From Kaistia algarum (lineage in GTDB: Bacteria; Pseudomonadota; Alphaproteobacteria; Rhizobiales; Kaistiaceae), in contig NZ_JAPKNJ010000001.1 of assembly GCF_026343945.1 (NCBI RefSeq), positions 1,674,001 through 1,738,000 of the forward strand: DNA of 64,000 bases. Reading direction: 5' to 3'. Below the pieces are notes generated by a model, which had not been told where the DNA came from, ran no database searches, and saw only the letters and a list, made by a program, of their open reading frames with translations. The translations under genes were made by a program, and so were the position numbers. This document shows, in pieces, positions 8,262 through 16,270 of the stretch; position 1 is the stretch's first letter, and each line of letters starts with the position of its first letter.

Positions 8262-8951
8262 TCAGTCCTTGAGCCACGTTCCGTAATCGGCCACGAGGAG
8301 ATGCATCGGCTCGACATCCTCCTCGATCTGCGCAAAACGGCCGATCGGCTCCGCGAAGACATTGTCGGTCAAATCGTCATTGACCGTCGACACCTCGCCG
8401 ATGAGCACGTCGGCACCTTCGCCCCAGAAAGCGTGCCAGACGCCCGGCAGCAGCGTGACGCTCTCGCCCGGATCGAGGCGGAGGATGCCGCCGGCCGGCA
8501 GCTTGCGGACGACGCCATCGGTCGGCACGGTCACTTCGGCGTTGCGGTCGATATTGCCTTCGGCATCGGGCATGAACAATTCCAGCGTCAGCGTGCCGCC
8601 GCCGCGATTGATGATGTCCTCGGCCTTCAGATTATGCCGGTGCATCGGCGAGAGCTGGTCCTGGCGCGAGATCATGATCTTCTCGGCATAGAGCATGCCG
8701 CGGCCGGTCGCGAGGTCCGCCTGGTTGCCGTTGCGCACGGTGAACAGGAAGAGGCCGAGCTCGTCGAACTTTTCCTTGCCGTAGTCGGTGATGTCCCAGC
8801 CAAGGCGCGCGTCGATCACGCCCCTCGCATTGGCGCGATTGCGCTTGAACTCTTCCGGCGTCCAATAGGCGAACGGCGGCAGCAGGAAGCCGAACGAACG
8901 GATGAACTCATCCGCCTCCTGCATGATCTCGTTCACGCGCGATCGCTTCAT
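8262..8951 (-). CDS. D-lyxose isomerase-like cupin protein
   Basis: A 229-residue protein of the D-lyxose ketol-isomerase family (Lyx_isomer). A single cupin carries the likely metal ligands H104, H106 and E111 in SPMHRHNLKAED and H173 in PGVWHAFW. Characterised relatives, such as the E. coli O157 sugar isomerase, interconvert D-lyxose/D-xylulose and D-mannose/D-fructose with Mn(II). It stands alone, convergent with the SIP gene (7-bp gap) and 77 bp downstream of the end of cysA. Substrate is not shown by the sequence. Confidence 0.85.
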   Translation of the reverse strand: MKRSRVNEIMQEADEFIRSFGFLLPPFAYWTPEEFKRNRANARGVIDARLGWDITDYGKEKFDELGLFLFTVRNGNQADLATGRGMLYAEKIMISRQDQLSPMHRHNLKAEDIINRGGGTLTLELFMPDAEGNIDRNAEVTVPTDGVVRKLPAGGILRLDPGESVTLLPGVWHAFWGEGADVLIGEVSTVNDDLTDNVFAEPIGRFAQIEEDVEPMHLLVADYGTWLKD

Positions 8952-9028
8952 GGTTTTTCCTCCAAGACCCGCCGTCCGTTTTCGGCTGGGCGAGACTATT
9001 CGGAACCACGCTGGCGGAAAAGAGGCGA

Positions 9029-10120
9029 TCAGGCCGGGAAGATGCGCCAGCGATCCGGGCGGAAGGCGATCGGGTCGCCGACGCGACGCGCCTGATCGAC
9101 GGCAACGTCGATCTCGGCGCGATGGCGACCGCTGCCCACTTCGAGGTCAAGCCGCCGCCGCGCACCATGACGCCGCTCGGCGACGATGCGCCCGCGAATC
9201 GCCGGACTGCCATCGTCGATGATGGTGATGTCATGCGGGCGAAAGCCGAGCGTCGCGACGCCGGCACTCGTTCCAGGCGCCGACAGACCCAGCGGCTCGC
9301 CATCGAGCTGTGCCTCGCCGCCGACGATGGCGACCGGAAGAAGCGAGGATTCGCCGATGAAGCTGAAGACGAAGGGGGTCGCAGGCGAATCGTAGATCTC
9401 GTCCGCCGTGCCCACCTGTTCGATGCGGCCCTTGGACATGACCACGACGCGGTCGGCCAGTTCCAGCGCCTCTTCCTGGTCGTGCGTGACGAAAAAGGTC
9501 GTATGGCCGGTGCGATCGTGGATTTCGCGCAGCCAGCGGCGGAGATCCTTGCGCACCTGGGCATCGAGTGCACCGAAGGGTTCGTCGAGCAGCAGCACGC
9601 GCGGTTCGATCGCGAGGGCGCGGGCCAGCGCGACGCGCTGGCGCTGGCCGCCCGAAAGCTGTGCCGGATAGCGCTTGTCGAGGCCTGAAAGCTGCACGAG
9701 ATCGAGGAGGCCGAGCACGCGCCGTCGGATTTCCGCCTTGCCCGGCCGGTCGGCACGGGAACGCACGGTGAGGCCGAACGCGATGTTGTCGAACACCGTC
9801 ATATGACGGAACAGCGCATAGTGCTGGAACACGAAGCCGATATTGCGATGCTGCACCGGCAGGCCGAGCGCGTCGTCGCCGCCGAAGAGCACGCGGCCCT
9901 CGGTCGGCGCATCGAGACCGGCGAGGATGCGCAGCAACGTCGTCTTGCCCGAACCGGAGGGGCCGAGCAGCGCCACCAGCTCGCCCGCCTTCACGTCGAG
10001 CGACACGCCATGCAGAGCCGGAGTCTCTCCGAACGCCTTGACGACGTTCTCGATCGTCACGTCGACAGGCTCGCCGAGCGCGATCGACCGCTCCTGATCG
10101 ACCGAAGTGATCGCGTTCAT
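9029..10120 (-). CDS. cysA: Sulfate/thiosulfate ABC transporter ATP-binding protein
   Basis: A 363-residue ABC ATPase: Walker A GPSGSGKT, signature [15 protein letters not shown], Walker [13 protein letters not shown], and a C-terminal regulatory TOBE-like part after residue 240. The ATG at 10120 is preceded by AAGGTGAG; the frame is open upstream into cysW but that part is not protein-like. It is the last gene of sbp-cysT-cysW-cysA and would energise sulfate or thiosulfate uptake. Subunit order and sequence match CysA rather than PotA or ModC. Confidence 0.92.
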   Translation of the reverse strand: MNAITSVDQERSIALGEPVDVTIENVVKAFGETPALHGVSLDVKAGELVALLGPSGSGKTTLLRILAGLDAPTEGRVLFGGDDALGLPVQHRNIGFVFQHYALFRHMTVFDNIAFGLTVRSRADRPGKAEIRRRVLGLLDLVQLSGLDKRYPAQLSGGQRQRVALARALAIEPRVLLLDEPFGALDAQVRKDLRRWLREIHDRTGHTTFFVTHDQEEALELADRVVVMSKGRIEQVGTADEIYDSPATPFVFSFIGESSLLPVAIVGGEAQLDGEPLGLSAPGTSAGVATLGFRPHDITIIDDGSPAIRGRIVAERRHGARRRLDLEVGSGRHRAEIDVAVDQARRVGDPIAFRPDRWRIFPA

Positions 10121-10130
10121 GGATCTCACC

Positions 10131-11012
10131 TTAGTGGCGTCGGGTCGCGGCGATCTCGTCGGCATAATGCCATTCCAAGACCGACTTGACGATGAGTGTA
10201 AAGAGGGCGAGCAGCGCCAGCAGCGATGCGACGGCGAAGGCAGCGCCGAAATTATACTCGTTGTAGAGAATCTCGACCTGTAGCGGCATGGTATTGGTCT
10301 TGCCGCGAATGTGGCCTGAGACCACGGAAACCGCTCCGAATTCGCCCATGGCGCGGGCGTTGCAGAGCAGCACGCCATAGAGCAGTGCCCATTTGACGTT
10401 CGGGAGCGTCACCCGGACGAACGTCTTCCAGCCGCTCGCGCCCAGCGACAGCGCTGCCTCCTCGTCCTGATTGCCCTGCGACTGCATGATCGGGATCAGT
10501 TCGCGCGCGACGAAGGGGAAGGTGACGAAGATCGTGGCCAGAACGATGCCCGGCACGGCGAAGATGATCCGGATGCCGTGGTCGGAGAGCCAGGGACCGA
10601 GATAGCCCTGCGCGCCGAACATCAACACATAGATGAGGCCCGAGGTGACCGGCGAGATGGAAAAGGGCAGGTCGATCAGCGTGATCAGGAAGCTCTTGCC
10701 CTTGAACTCGAACTTGGCGATCGCCCAGGACGCGGCGAGGCCGAAGACGATATTGGCCGGAACCGAAAAAGCGGCGACGAGCAGCGTCAGGCGGATGGCC
10801 GAGGCCGTTTCCGGCTCGGCGACCGAGCGCAGGAAGGCGGAAAACCCGGCCCGGAAGGCCTCGTAGAACACCGAGACGAGCGGCAGGAACAGGAACAGCG
10901 CCAGAAAGGCGATGGCGACGAGGGTCAGCACGATGCGCACCCAGCGCCGTTCCGTCGCCGGCGATTCGAAGTTGCCGGCGCCTTCTGGCCGGCCGAGAGC
11001 GGCGTCAGCCAT
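10131..11012 (-). CDS. cysW: Sulfate/thiosulfate ABC transporter permease CysW
   Basis: A 293-residue inner-membrane permease with about six hydrophobic segments and an EAA-type loop, [16 protein letters not shown], that docks on Cys[18 protein letters not shown] near residue 215 is typical of CysW. The ATG at 11012 is used because AGGAGG lies 7 nt upstream; this overlaps the end of cysT by 8 bp, consistent with coupled translation. It pairs with CysT to form the transport channel. Confidence 0.93.
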   Translation of the reverse strand: MADAALGRPEGAGNFESPATERRWVRIVLTLVAIAFLALFLFLPLVSVFYEAFRAGFSAFLRSVAEPETASAIRLTLLVAAFSVPANIVFGLAASWAIAKFEFKGKSFLITLIDLPFSISPVTSGLIYVLMFGAQGYLGPWLSDHGIRIIFAVPGIVLATIFVTFPFVARELIPIMQSQGNQDEEAALSLGASGWKTFVRVTLPNVKWALLYGVLLCNARAMGEFGAVSVVSGHIRGKTNTMPLQVEILYNEYNFGAAFAVASLLALLALFTLIVKSVLEWHYADEIAATRRH

Positions 11013-11853
11013 GTCCAAGCCTCCTGCGGCTCCAGGCCTGCAGCAAATTGATCGCGAACAGCAGCACGAAGGATAGTCCCAGCATGATGGTCGCGATCGC
11101 GGTCGCCGCGGCGTAGTTGAACTCGGTCAGGCGGATCACGATGAGGAGCGGCGCGATTTCCGAGACATAAGGAATGTTGCCTGCGATGAAGATCACCGAG
11201 CCATACTCACCGACGGCGCGGGCAAAGGCCAAGGCGAAGCCGGTCAGCAGGGCGGGCACGAGCGTCGGGAGGACGACGCGGAAGACGGTCTTGAACCGGT
11301 TCGCGCCCAGCGTCGCCGCCATCTCCTCGATCTCGCGATCCATGTCCTCGATCACCGGCTGAACCGTCCGCACGACGAAGGGCAGGCCGATGAAGACGAG
11401 GGCGATGAAGATGCCGATCGGCGTATAGGCGATCTTGATTCCAAGCTTCGCCGCGTAGACGCCGATCCAGCCATTCGGGGAATAGATGGCAGTCAGCGCG
11501 ATGCCGGCCACGGCGGTCGGCAGCGCAAAGGGCAGGTCGACCATCGCATCGATGATGCGCTTGCCGGGGAATTCATACCGGACCAGCACCCACGCGACGA
11601 TCAGGCCGAAGACGGCGTTGATGCCGGCGGCCACCGCGGAGGCGCCGAAGGAAAGTCGAAGGGCCGCCAGCGTGCGCGGATCGGTAGCGATCGCCCAGAA
11701 CTGTGGCCATCCGAGACTGGCCGTCTTGGCGACGAGGCCGACGAGTGGAACCAGGACGATCAGGGATAGATACAGCAAGGCGAAGCCGAGTGTCAGCCCG
11801 AAGCCTGGGATGACACTCGGCTTGCGCCAAGCAAAGGAAGCTGCGTTCGCCAT
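11005..11853 (-). CDS. cysT: Sulfate/thiosulfate ABC transporter permease CysT (CysU)
   Basis: A 282-residue permease with about six membrane segments. PGFGLTLGFALLYLSLIVLVPL is the first segment, the EAA loop reads EEMAATLGANRFKTVF, and FARAVGEYGSVIFIAGNIP is the family hallmark of CysT/CysU. It starts 6 bp after the sbp stop, within the operon. It forms the heterodimeric channel with CysW. Confidence 0.93.
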   Translation of the reverse strand: MANAASFAWRKPSVIPGFGLTLGFALLYLSLIVLVPLVGLVAKTASLGWPQFWAIATDPRTLAALRLSFGASAVAAGINAVFGLIVAWVLVRYEFPGKRIIDAMVDLPFALPTAVAGIALTAIYSPNGWIGVYAAKLGIKIAYTPIGIFIALVFIGLPFVVRTVQPVIEDMDREIEEMAATLGANRFKTVFRVVLPTLVPALLTGFALAFARAVGEYGSVIFIAGNIPYVSEIAPLLIVIRLTEFNYAAATAIATIMLGLSFVLLFAINLLQAWSRRRLGHG

Positions 11854-11859
11854 CGACGC

Positions 11860-12897
11860 CTATTGGCCCGGCTTGTAGATCTGGTCGAAGACGCCGCCAT
11901 CGGCGAAATGCGTCGGCTGTACCTTGGCCCAGCCGCCGAATTGCGGATCGTCGATCGTGACCAGCTTGACCTCGGGGAAAAGCTTCAGATCGGCAGGATC
12001 GACAGCGGAGGGCTTGGCCGGCCGATAGAAATTCTTGGCGATGATCTTCTGCGCCGGGTCGCTGTAGAGATAGTCGAGATAGGCCTGCGCGACCTTGGTC
12101 GTGCCCTTCTTGTCGGAATTGCCCTGAACGAGGGCGACCGGCGGCTCCGCCTTGATCGAAATCGACGGCACCACGATCTCGAACTGGTCGGGTCCCAGTT
12201 CCTTCTGCGCGAGGAAGGCTTCGTTCTCCCAGGAGAGCAGAACGTCGCCGATGCCGCGCTGGACGAAGGTCGTGGTCGAGCCGCGGGCACCGGTATCGAG
12301 CACCGGGACGTGCTGGAACAATTTGCCGACATAGTCGCGGGTCTTGGCTTCGTCGCCGCCGAACGTCTCGTTCGCATAGGCCCACGCAGCGAGATAGTTC
12401 CAGCGTGCGCCGCCGGAGGTCTTCGGATTGGGCGTGATCACCTGGACGCCGTCCTTGATCAGATCATCCCAGTCCTTGATGCCCTTCGGATTGCCCTTGT
12501 GGACGAGGAAGACGATCGTCGACGTATAGGGCGTCGAATTGTCGGGTAGCTTGGTGGCCCAGTCGGCAGGTACCTTGCCGGTCTTCTTGGCGATCGCGTC
12601 GATGTCTGCCGCGAGCGCCAACGTCACCACATCAGCCTCCAGACCGTCGATCACGGCGCGAGCCTGTGCACCTGATCCACCATGGGACTGCTCAATCGTC
12701 ACGGTCTCGCCGGTCTTTTCCTTCCAGTACGCCGCGAAGGCTTCGTCATAAGCCTTGTAGAGTTCGCGGGTCGGATCGTAGCTGACGTTGAGGAGCGTCG
12801 TGTCAGCAAGCGCCGGGGCGGCGAACGCCGTCACGGAAAGGGCAACTGCGGCGATGAGGCCGTGCCGACGGGTCAGAGTGAAAGCCTTGTCGATCAT
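11860..12897 (-). CDS. sbp: Periplasmic sulfate-binding protein
   Basis: A 345-residue binding protein with a signal peptide ending ALAD at about residues 30-32. The mature part begins [40 protein letters not shown] carries residues that bind the sulfate oxyanion in Sbp/CysP. The ATG at 12897 has GGGAG 8 nt upstream; a TTG five codons earlier is less likely. It captures sulfate (perhaps thiosulfate) for CysTWA. The upstream gap holds a palindrome at 12995-13019 and then the Rrf2 gene on the same strand. Confidence 0.93.
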   Translation of the reverse strand: MIDKAFTLTRRHGLIAAVALSVTAFAAPALADTTLLNVSYDPTRELYKAYDEAFAAYWKEKTGETVTIEQSHGGSGAQARAVIDGLEADVVTLALAADIDAIAKKTGKVPADWATKLPDNSTPYTSTIVFLVHKGNPKGIKDWDDLIKDGVQVITPNPKTSGGARWNYLAAWAYANETFGGDEAKTRDYVGKLFQHVPVLDTGARGSTTTFVQRGIGDVLLSWENEAFLAQKELGPDQFEIVVPSISIKAEPPVALVQGNSDKKGTTKVAQAYLDYLYSDPAQKIIAKNFYRPAKPSAVDPADLKLFPEVKLVTIDDPQFGGWAKVQPTHFADGGVFDQIYKPGQ

Positions 12898-12994
12898 GCT
12901 GGGAACTCCCAAGGTCGATATCCAACCCTATCTCGACATGAACAGTCGACTATTTCAAACCACGGTGATCGGTCGCGGATAGCATGAATGAGAA

Positions 12995-13019
12995 AATCAT
13001 TCCTGGAAATGGAATGATT
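12995..13019. promoter_or_regulatory. 25-bp palindrome upstream of the sulfate operon
   Basis: AATCATTCC-7 nt-GGAATGATT is a perfect 9-bp inverted repeat, about 100 bp upstream of sbp and just after the Rrf2 stop. The arms are AT-rich and there is no T-tract, so it is an operator candidate rather than a terminator. The adjacent Rrf2-family protein is the natural binder. Confidence 0.55.
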
Positions 13020-13042
13020 CTGAAACAAGGGAGCTGGCGTGC

Positions 13043-13474
13043 CTAGAGCTCGTCCGCACCCTCCGTTCGCAGCGCATCGGCTAGCGTCGTGGCGTCGAAC
13101 AGGACAAGCTGGGCCGCATAGGGCGCGGCGAACATCCGCCTGACGCCGCAATTCTCCTCGTCCGGACAATCGGCACAGGGCTGGTAAGCGGTTCGCGAGA
13201 TGCAGGAGAGCGGGGCGATCGGACCGTCGATCGCCCGCAAGACCTGGCCGATGGTGATCTCGTCGGCGGCTTTGATGAGGATGTAGCCGCCGGAGCGGCC
13301 GCGGCGGCTGGCGATCATGCCGCGGTGCTTCAGGTCGAGGAGGATATGCTCCAGGAACTTGCGCGGCACCGCCGCCTCGCGGGCAATGTCGTCGATCTGG
13401 ACCGTAGCGCCCTTGGGCTGCCGGGCGAGATGGATCAGCGCCTTGAAAGCATATTTGGCCTTCTGCGAAATCAT
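13043..13474 (-). CDS. Rrf2-family transcriptional regulator with four clustered cysteines
   Basis: A 143-residue Rrf2 protein. The winged helix covers about residues 1-80 (MISQKAKYAFKALIHLA, then VPRKFLEHILLDLKHRGMI and the wing RGRSGGYIL). C91, C100, C103 and C109 lie in the region where IscR, NsrR and RsrR bind an Fe-S cluster, so cluster binding is plausible. It is immediately upstream of and co-oriented with sbp-cysTWA. Rrf2 proteins such as CymR control sulfur assimilation in other bacteria, which suggests the same here. Target and ligand are inferred. Confidence 0.85.
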   Translation of the reverse strand: MISQKAKYAFKALIHLARQPKGATVQIDDIAREAAVPRKFLEHILLDLKHRGMIASRRGRSGGYILIKAADEITIGQVLRAIDGPIAPLSCISRTAYQPCADCPDEENCGVRRMFAAPYAAQLVLFDATTLADALRTEGADEL

Positions 13475-13668
13475 GCGGTGTCCGGTGCCGTGGCACAGTC
13501 GAGGAGCGTTTCCCTCTCATAGCGGATCGGCTGGCCCATGGAAACGCGCGAGGTCAACGGATGCCGCGAAGCGGTTGACGGGGGGCGATTTTGCCTGTCC
13601 CATCTCCCTCCCCGCGGCCAAGAGGTCGCCTTAACGAGAGCGGCAGGACGCCGCCGGAGGAAACCTTC

Positions 13669-14100
13669 ATGCTGCGCGGTATCGACCCCATCCTCGGGCC
13701 GGATCTTCTCTTCACGCTTCAGGCCATGGGCCACGGCGACGAGATCGTCGTCGTCGACGCCAATTTCCCGGCGCTGGCCATGGCGAAGCGGCTGATCCGT
13801 CTCGACGGACACGACGCTGTCCGTGTTACCGATGCGATCCTCAGCCTGATGCCGCTGGATCGCTTCGCGCCGCTGGAGACAGCCATCCGCATGCAGGTGG
13901 TCGACGATCCCGATGCGGTGCCGCCGGTCTGCGACTTGTTCCAGGCCGTGATCGATCGCCGCGATCCGGGCTACAAGCTCGCCAAGATGGAACGCTTCGC
14001 CTTCTACGAGCGCGCCAAGCAGGCCTTCGCCATCGTCGCTACCGGCGAACGGCGCCTTTATGGCAACGTCATCCTGAAGAAGGGCGTGATCGATCCGTGA
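13669..14100 (+). CDS. fucU: RbsD/FucU family sugar mutarotase
   Basis: A 143-residue protein of the RbsD/FucU family, near the 140 residues of L-fucose mutarotase. MGHGDEIVVVDANFPA carries the conserved H22 and D24, and the C-terminus has FYERAKQAFAIVATGERRLYGNVILKKGV, where the conserved Tyr residues of FucU lie. It interconverts sugar anomers, probably of fucose or a related sugar, in the cytoplasm. The ribosome site GGAGG is about 9 nt before the ATG. It is a single gene without fucose catabolic neighbours, so substrate is open. Confidence 0.85.
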   Translation: MLRGIDPILGPDLLFTLQAMGHGDEIVVVDANFPALAMAKRLIRLDGHDAVRVTDAILSLMPLDRFAPLETAIRMQVVDDPDAVPPVCDLFQAVIDRRDPGYKLAKMERFAFYERAKQAFAIVATGERRLYGNVILKKGVIDP

Positions 14101-14121
14101 ACGCTATCGGCGCCCCGCGCC

Positions 14122-15099
14122 TCAGGGTGCGGGGACGCTGACGGGCGGCGCCAGCGCCTTCACCGAGCAGGTGCGTACGATATCCTGGACGATTACCCCT
14201 TCCGCTGATGACAGCGAACCGAAGATCAGCTTGCCCTTCAGCCCCGCCGTGTCGGCTGAATCATAGACGCAACCGCAATAGGCGACGCAGCCCTCGCTTT
14301 CGAAGCCATGCGCCATGCAGCTCGCCCGGCATTCCGTCCGCGCCGTGTTCTCCACAGTTCCGGGCAGAACAAAATGCGCCAGTATGAAGAAGAAGCCGAA
14401 CAGGATCGGCTGGTGCACCAGATAGACGATGAGGCTGTGGCGCCCGCCAAAGCCCAGCGCCCGGCCGGGCCAGCGGCGCGGCGACCATTGTGCGAGCCAC
14501 CGGTCCAACCTCTTCGCCAGCGCGAAGCGCGCGATCACCGTTCCAAAGAGGAAGCAGCCGAACCAGGGAAAGAGCGGCACATAATCGAACGAGGGCGGCG
14601 GCAGCGGGGCGAGACCAACCCACCAGAGCGCCGGCGTGGCGAAGATGTCGCTGCGGAAAAACTGAGGTAGCAACAGGAAGAAGGCCGCGGCGACGAGGAC
14701 GCCCAGATTCGGCAAGCGAAGGAACGGCAGCGCCAGCACGCTGGCGAGCGCGATCTGGTGCAGAATGCCGAAGAACACCCAGCCTTCCGGCAGCAGGATA
14801 TAGGTCGCGACCGAAACGGCGATGGCCGCCGCGACGACCATGGCCAGCCGGCGGAAATAGGGCATCGGCCGAAATCCGCCCCGTGTCGCCAGAACCAGGC
14901 TGATGCCCGATACGGTCACGAATGTACCGGCGATCAGCCGGGCGAAGATCGTCCAGCCGATCGATTCACCCGGATCGAAGGCGAGAAGCTTGAAGTAAGA
15001 GACGTCCCAGGCGCCGTGAAAAACCGCCATCGCGATGAGCGCGACACCGCGGATGACATCAATGAGGGCGATACGCCGCGGGAATTCTGCCTCGTTCAT
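14122..15099 (-). CDS. DUF1624 (heparan-alpha-glucosaminide N-acetyltransferase-like) membrane protein with Cys-rich tail
   Basis: A 325-residue membrane protein. RIALIDVIRGVALIAMAVFHGAWD is the family start with the conserved R-G and H-D; seven or eight hydrophobic segments follow, ending with GGRHSLIVYLVHQPILFGFFF. This fold (acyltransferase 3/HGSNAT clan) moves acyl groups across membranes. After the last segment comes a tail of about 80 residues with six cysteines in TECRASC, SEGC and AYCGC plus one in RTCSV, which the family does not usually have. Start chosen at MNEAEF because AAGGG lies 8 nt upstream. The gene diverges from the oxygenase gene. Confidence 0.8.
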   Translation of the reverse strand: MNEAEFPRRIALIDVIRGVALIAMAVFHGAWDVSYFKLLAFDPGESIGWTIFARLIAGTFVTVSGISLVLATRGGFRPMPYFRRLAMVVAAAIAVSVATYILLPEGWVFFGILHQIALASVLALPFLRLPNLGVLVAAAFFLLLPQFFRSDIFATPALWWVGLAPLPPPSFDYVPLFPWFGCFLFGTVIARFALAKRLDRWLAQWSPRRWPGRALGFGGRHSLIVYLVHQPILFGFFFILAHFVLPGTVENTARTECRASCMAHGFESEGCVAYCGCVYDSADTAGLKGKLIFGSLSSAEGVIVQDIVRTCSVKALAPPVSVPAP

Positions 15100-15182
15100 G
15101 CGCATGCCCTTAAGATTGGCAGTTCCCATTCGCTCGCCGTCCTCATAGTCTCGCTCGCGAACAGGAAGAACAGGACGCGTTT

Positions 15183-16154
15183 ATGTCGATCATACCGATC
15201 ATCGATCTTTCCGACAGGAGCGGCGACGCCGCAATCGGCGAGGCGATCGGCCGGACATGCCGGGAGACCGGCTTCTTCCTCGTGACGGGACATGGCGCGG
15301 ACCCGGCCATTGTCGACAATGGCTGGCGCGCCGCACGAGCCTATTTCGACCGTCCGGTGGACGAGAAGATGACGGCGTCGATGCCCTATCCCGGCTATCC
15401 CTATGGCTATAGTCCGGTCAAGGGCGAAACCCTCGCCGCCTCGCTGGGCGATGTGAAGCCGGCCGATCTCAAGGAGACCTTTTCCTTCGGCCCCTCGGCG
15501 TTCCAGCGCCTCGACCACAAGCCGGCGGACGATGCCGAAGCCTTCGTGTTCTCGGCCAATCCTTGGCCGATCGGCGGCGATGAATTTCGCCAGGCGGTGA
15601 CGGCCTATTACCGCGAAATGTCGGCACTCGCGGGCCGAATCATGCGCTTCTTCGCCATCGCCCTCGAATTACCGGAGGATTACTTCGCTCGGTTCATCGA
15701 TCGCGAGGCGAGCGCGCTTCGCCTCTTGAACTATCCCGATGTTACGGAAACGCCGCTGCCGGGCCAGCTCCGCGCCGGCGAGCATTCCGACTATGGCTCG
15801 CTGACGATCCTCATGCAGGAGGACGCGCCGGGCGGACTCGAAGTGAAGGGGCTCGACGGCGCGTGGCACCGCGTCCCTGCGATCGCGGGCAGCTTTGTTA
15901 TCAATATTGGCGATCTGATGCAGCGTTGGACCAATGATCTGTGGAAATCGACGCTGCATCGCGTCACCATCCCTCCCCACGATCTGGCCAAAAGCGCTCG
16001 GCGCCAGTCGATCGCTTTTTTCCACCAGCCGAACTGGGACGCCGAGATATCCTGCATCGAAACCTGTCTTTCGTCCGGCGAGCGGGCGAAATATCCCTCC
16101 GTCGGATCTGGCGAATATCTCGCCTCGAAGTTCCGCTCCACGGTGGTGAAGTGA
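15183..16154 (+). CDS. 2-oxoglutarate/Fe(II)-dependent oxygenase, isopenicillin N synthase family
   Basis: A 323-residue protein with the IPNS/DIOX fold. The N-terminal domain has ETGFFLVTGHGADPAIV; the catalytic double-stranded helix has the iron ligands H201 and D203 in GEHSDYGSLTIL, H259 in STLHRV, and an R-Q-S triplet near residue 274 that would hold 2-oxoglutarate. These residues are intact, so an active enzyme is expected, but the substrate is unknown. Its stop overlaps the ATG of a 38-codon ORF that in turn overlaps the next gene, so it may be the first gene of the transglutaminase/ATP-grasp operon. Confidence 0.88.
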   Translation: MSIIPIIDLSDRSGDAAIGEAIGRTCRETGFFLVTGHGADPAIVDNGWRAARAYFDRPVDEKMTASMPYPGYPYGYSPVKGETLAASLGDVKPADLKETFSFGPSAFQRLDHKPADDAEAFVFSANPWPIGGDEFRQAVTAYYREMSALAGRIMRFFAIALELPEDYFARFIDREASALRLLNYPDVTETPLPGQLRAGEHSDYGSLTILMQEDAPGGLEVKGLDGAWHRVPAIAGSFVINIGDLMQRWTNDLWKSTLHRVTIPPHDLAKSARRQSIAFFHQPNWDAEISCIETCLSSGERAKYPSVGSGEYLASKFRSTVVK

Positions 16155-16270
16155 TGAGCCGTGAGGTTGCCGAGCTTGAACGCGCGCTGAGCTTCCCGCC
16201 CTTTTTCTCCGATGCCCGCCTAGCCGCTACCGTCGACGACGACCAGCCTATGAAGAGTTGCAAACGCTGA
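16154..16270 (+). CDS. Possible 38-residue coupled small ORF
   Basis: The ATG at 16154 overlaps the oxygenase stop as TGATG, and its own stop overlaps the next ATG at 16270, also as TGATG. The product would be 38 residues ([14 protein letters not shown]... ending MKSCKR), acidic to neutral, without a signal or membrane segment. I recognise no family. Double stop-start overlap is what translational coupling through a real gene would produce, but it may equally be a leader that carries ribosomes across a 116-bp gap. Confidence 0.35.
   Translation: MSREVAELERALSFPPFFSDARLAATVDDDQPMKSCKR

Noticed and set aside
12995..13019. Terminator for the Rrf2 gene
   Set aside because: The arms are AT-rich and no T-tract follows on either strand.
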